DNA from: Sitta carolinensis
Lineage: Eukaryota > Chordata > Aves > Passeriformes > Sittidae
NCBI GenBank assembly: GCA_032173965.1
Contig: JAVUNC010000006.1
Coordinates: 37,295,870-37,359,869, forward strand
Direction: 5' to 3'
Length of the DNA: 64,000 bases
The position numbers and the translations under genes are program-made. Every line of letters starts with the position of its first letter. The first letter of the stretch is position 1. A model generated the notes under the pieces. The model was given only the letters and a program-made list of their open reading frames with translations. It was not told the DNA's origin and did not search any database. This document shows positions 63,967 to 64,000 of this stretch, piece after piece.

Positions 63967-64000
63967 CTATTTCTTGTAAAAAGATTTGTAATGAAATTAA

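Noticed and set aside
1..64000. CRISPR arrays, bacterial operons, Shine-Dalgarno sites
   Set aside because: Composition, repeat content and absence of dense long frames are those of a vertebrate genome. No spaced identical repeats of CRISPR type were seen.
1..64000. Endogenous retrovirus or LTR pairs
   Set aside because: No pair of long terminal repeats and no recognisable retroviral coding motif was found by eye. A repeat-library search could still reveal degraded LTRs.

Overview
The window looks like a piece of a bird nuclear genome, or possibly that of a related sauropsid. It is AT-rich, with few CpGs and few interspersed repeats. The only transposons I can name are CR1 LINE 3' ends, two of which keep traces of the ATTCTATG-type tail or its relatives. 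I see no mammalian-type L1 or Alu-like elements, and no bacterial gene organisation. No complete gene, tRNA, rRNA or CRISPR array can be supported. The likeliest setting is a gene desert or the inside of one or more very long introns.

Layout. 1-4.4 kb is plain AT-rich DNA with a C-run tract. 4.41-4.68 kb is a small CpG-dense patch that stands out sharply. 5.3-5.5 kb is TTA-rich low-complexity DNA, and 9.13 kb holds ten perfect GGTT units. 9-29 kb is mostly unremarkable, but contains the longest open frame in the window, an exon-like block on the minus strand at 20.74-21.13 kb. It also holds two short tandem duplications at 22.6 and 22.9 kb. 29.45-29.63 kb is a compound microsatellite. 33.05-33.13 kb has a strong plus-strand acceptor-like tract. 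CR1 copies lie at 37.2 kb, 50.0 kb and 55.1-55.8 kb. The last is a nested pair, with a younger minus-strand CR1 inside an older plus-strand one. 40.2 kb has a perfect 15-bp-arm inverted repeat, and 63.0 kb has a run of 31 A.

Coding potential. Six minus-strand blocks (63.75-63.97, 50.73-50.90, 49.65-49.74, 44.60-44.69, 41.47-41.69 and 20.74-21.13 kb) are open frames bounded by an AG acceptor-like site and a GT donor-like site. All six have phase 0 at both ends, so they could be exons of one minus-strand gene with long introns. I do not recognise the protein, and similar-looking blocks in other phases also occur by chance. This is therefore a hypothesis, strongest for the 131-codon block at 20.74-21.13 kb.

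Nothing here amounts to a demonstrable new biological system. The observations most worth checking are the possible minus-strand exon series, the isolated CpG patch, the nested CR1 pair, the perfect hairpin at 40.2 kb and the A31 tract with its possible flanking repeat.
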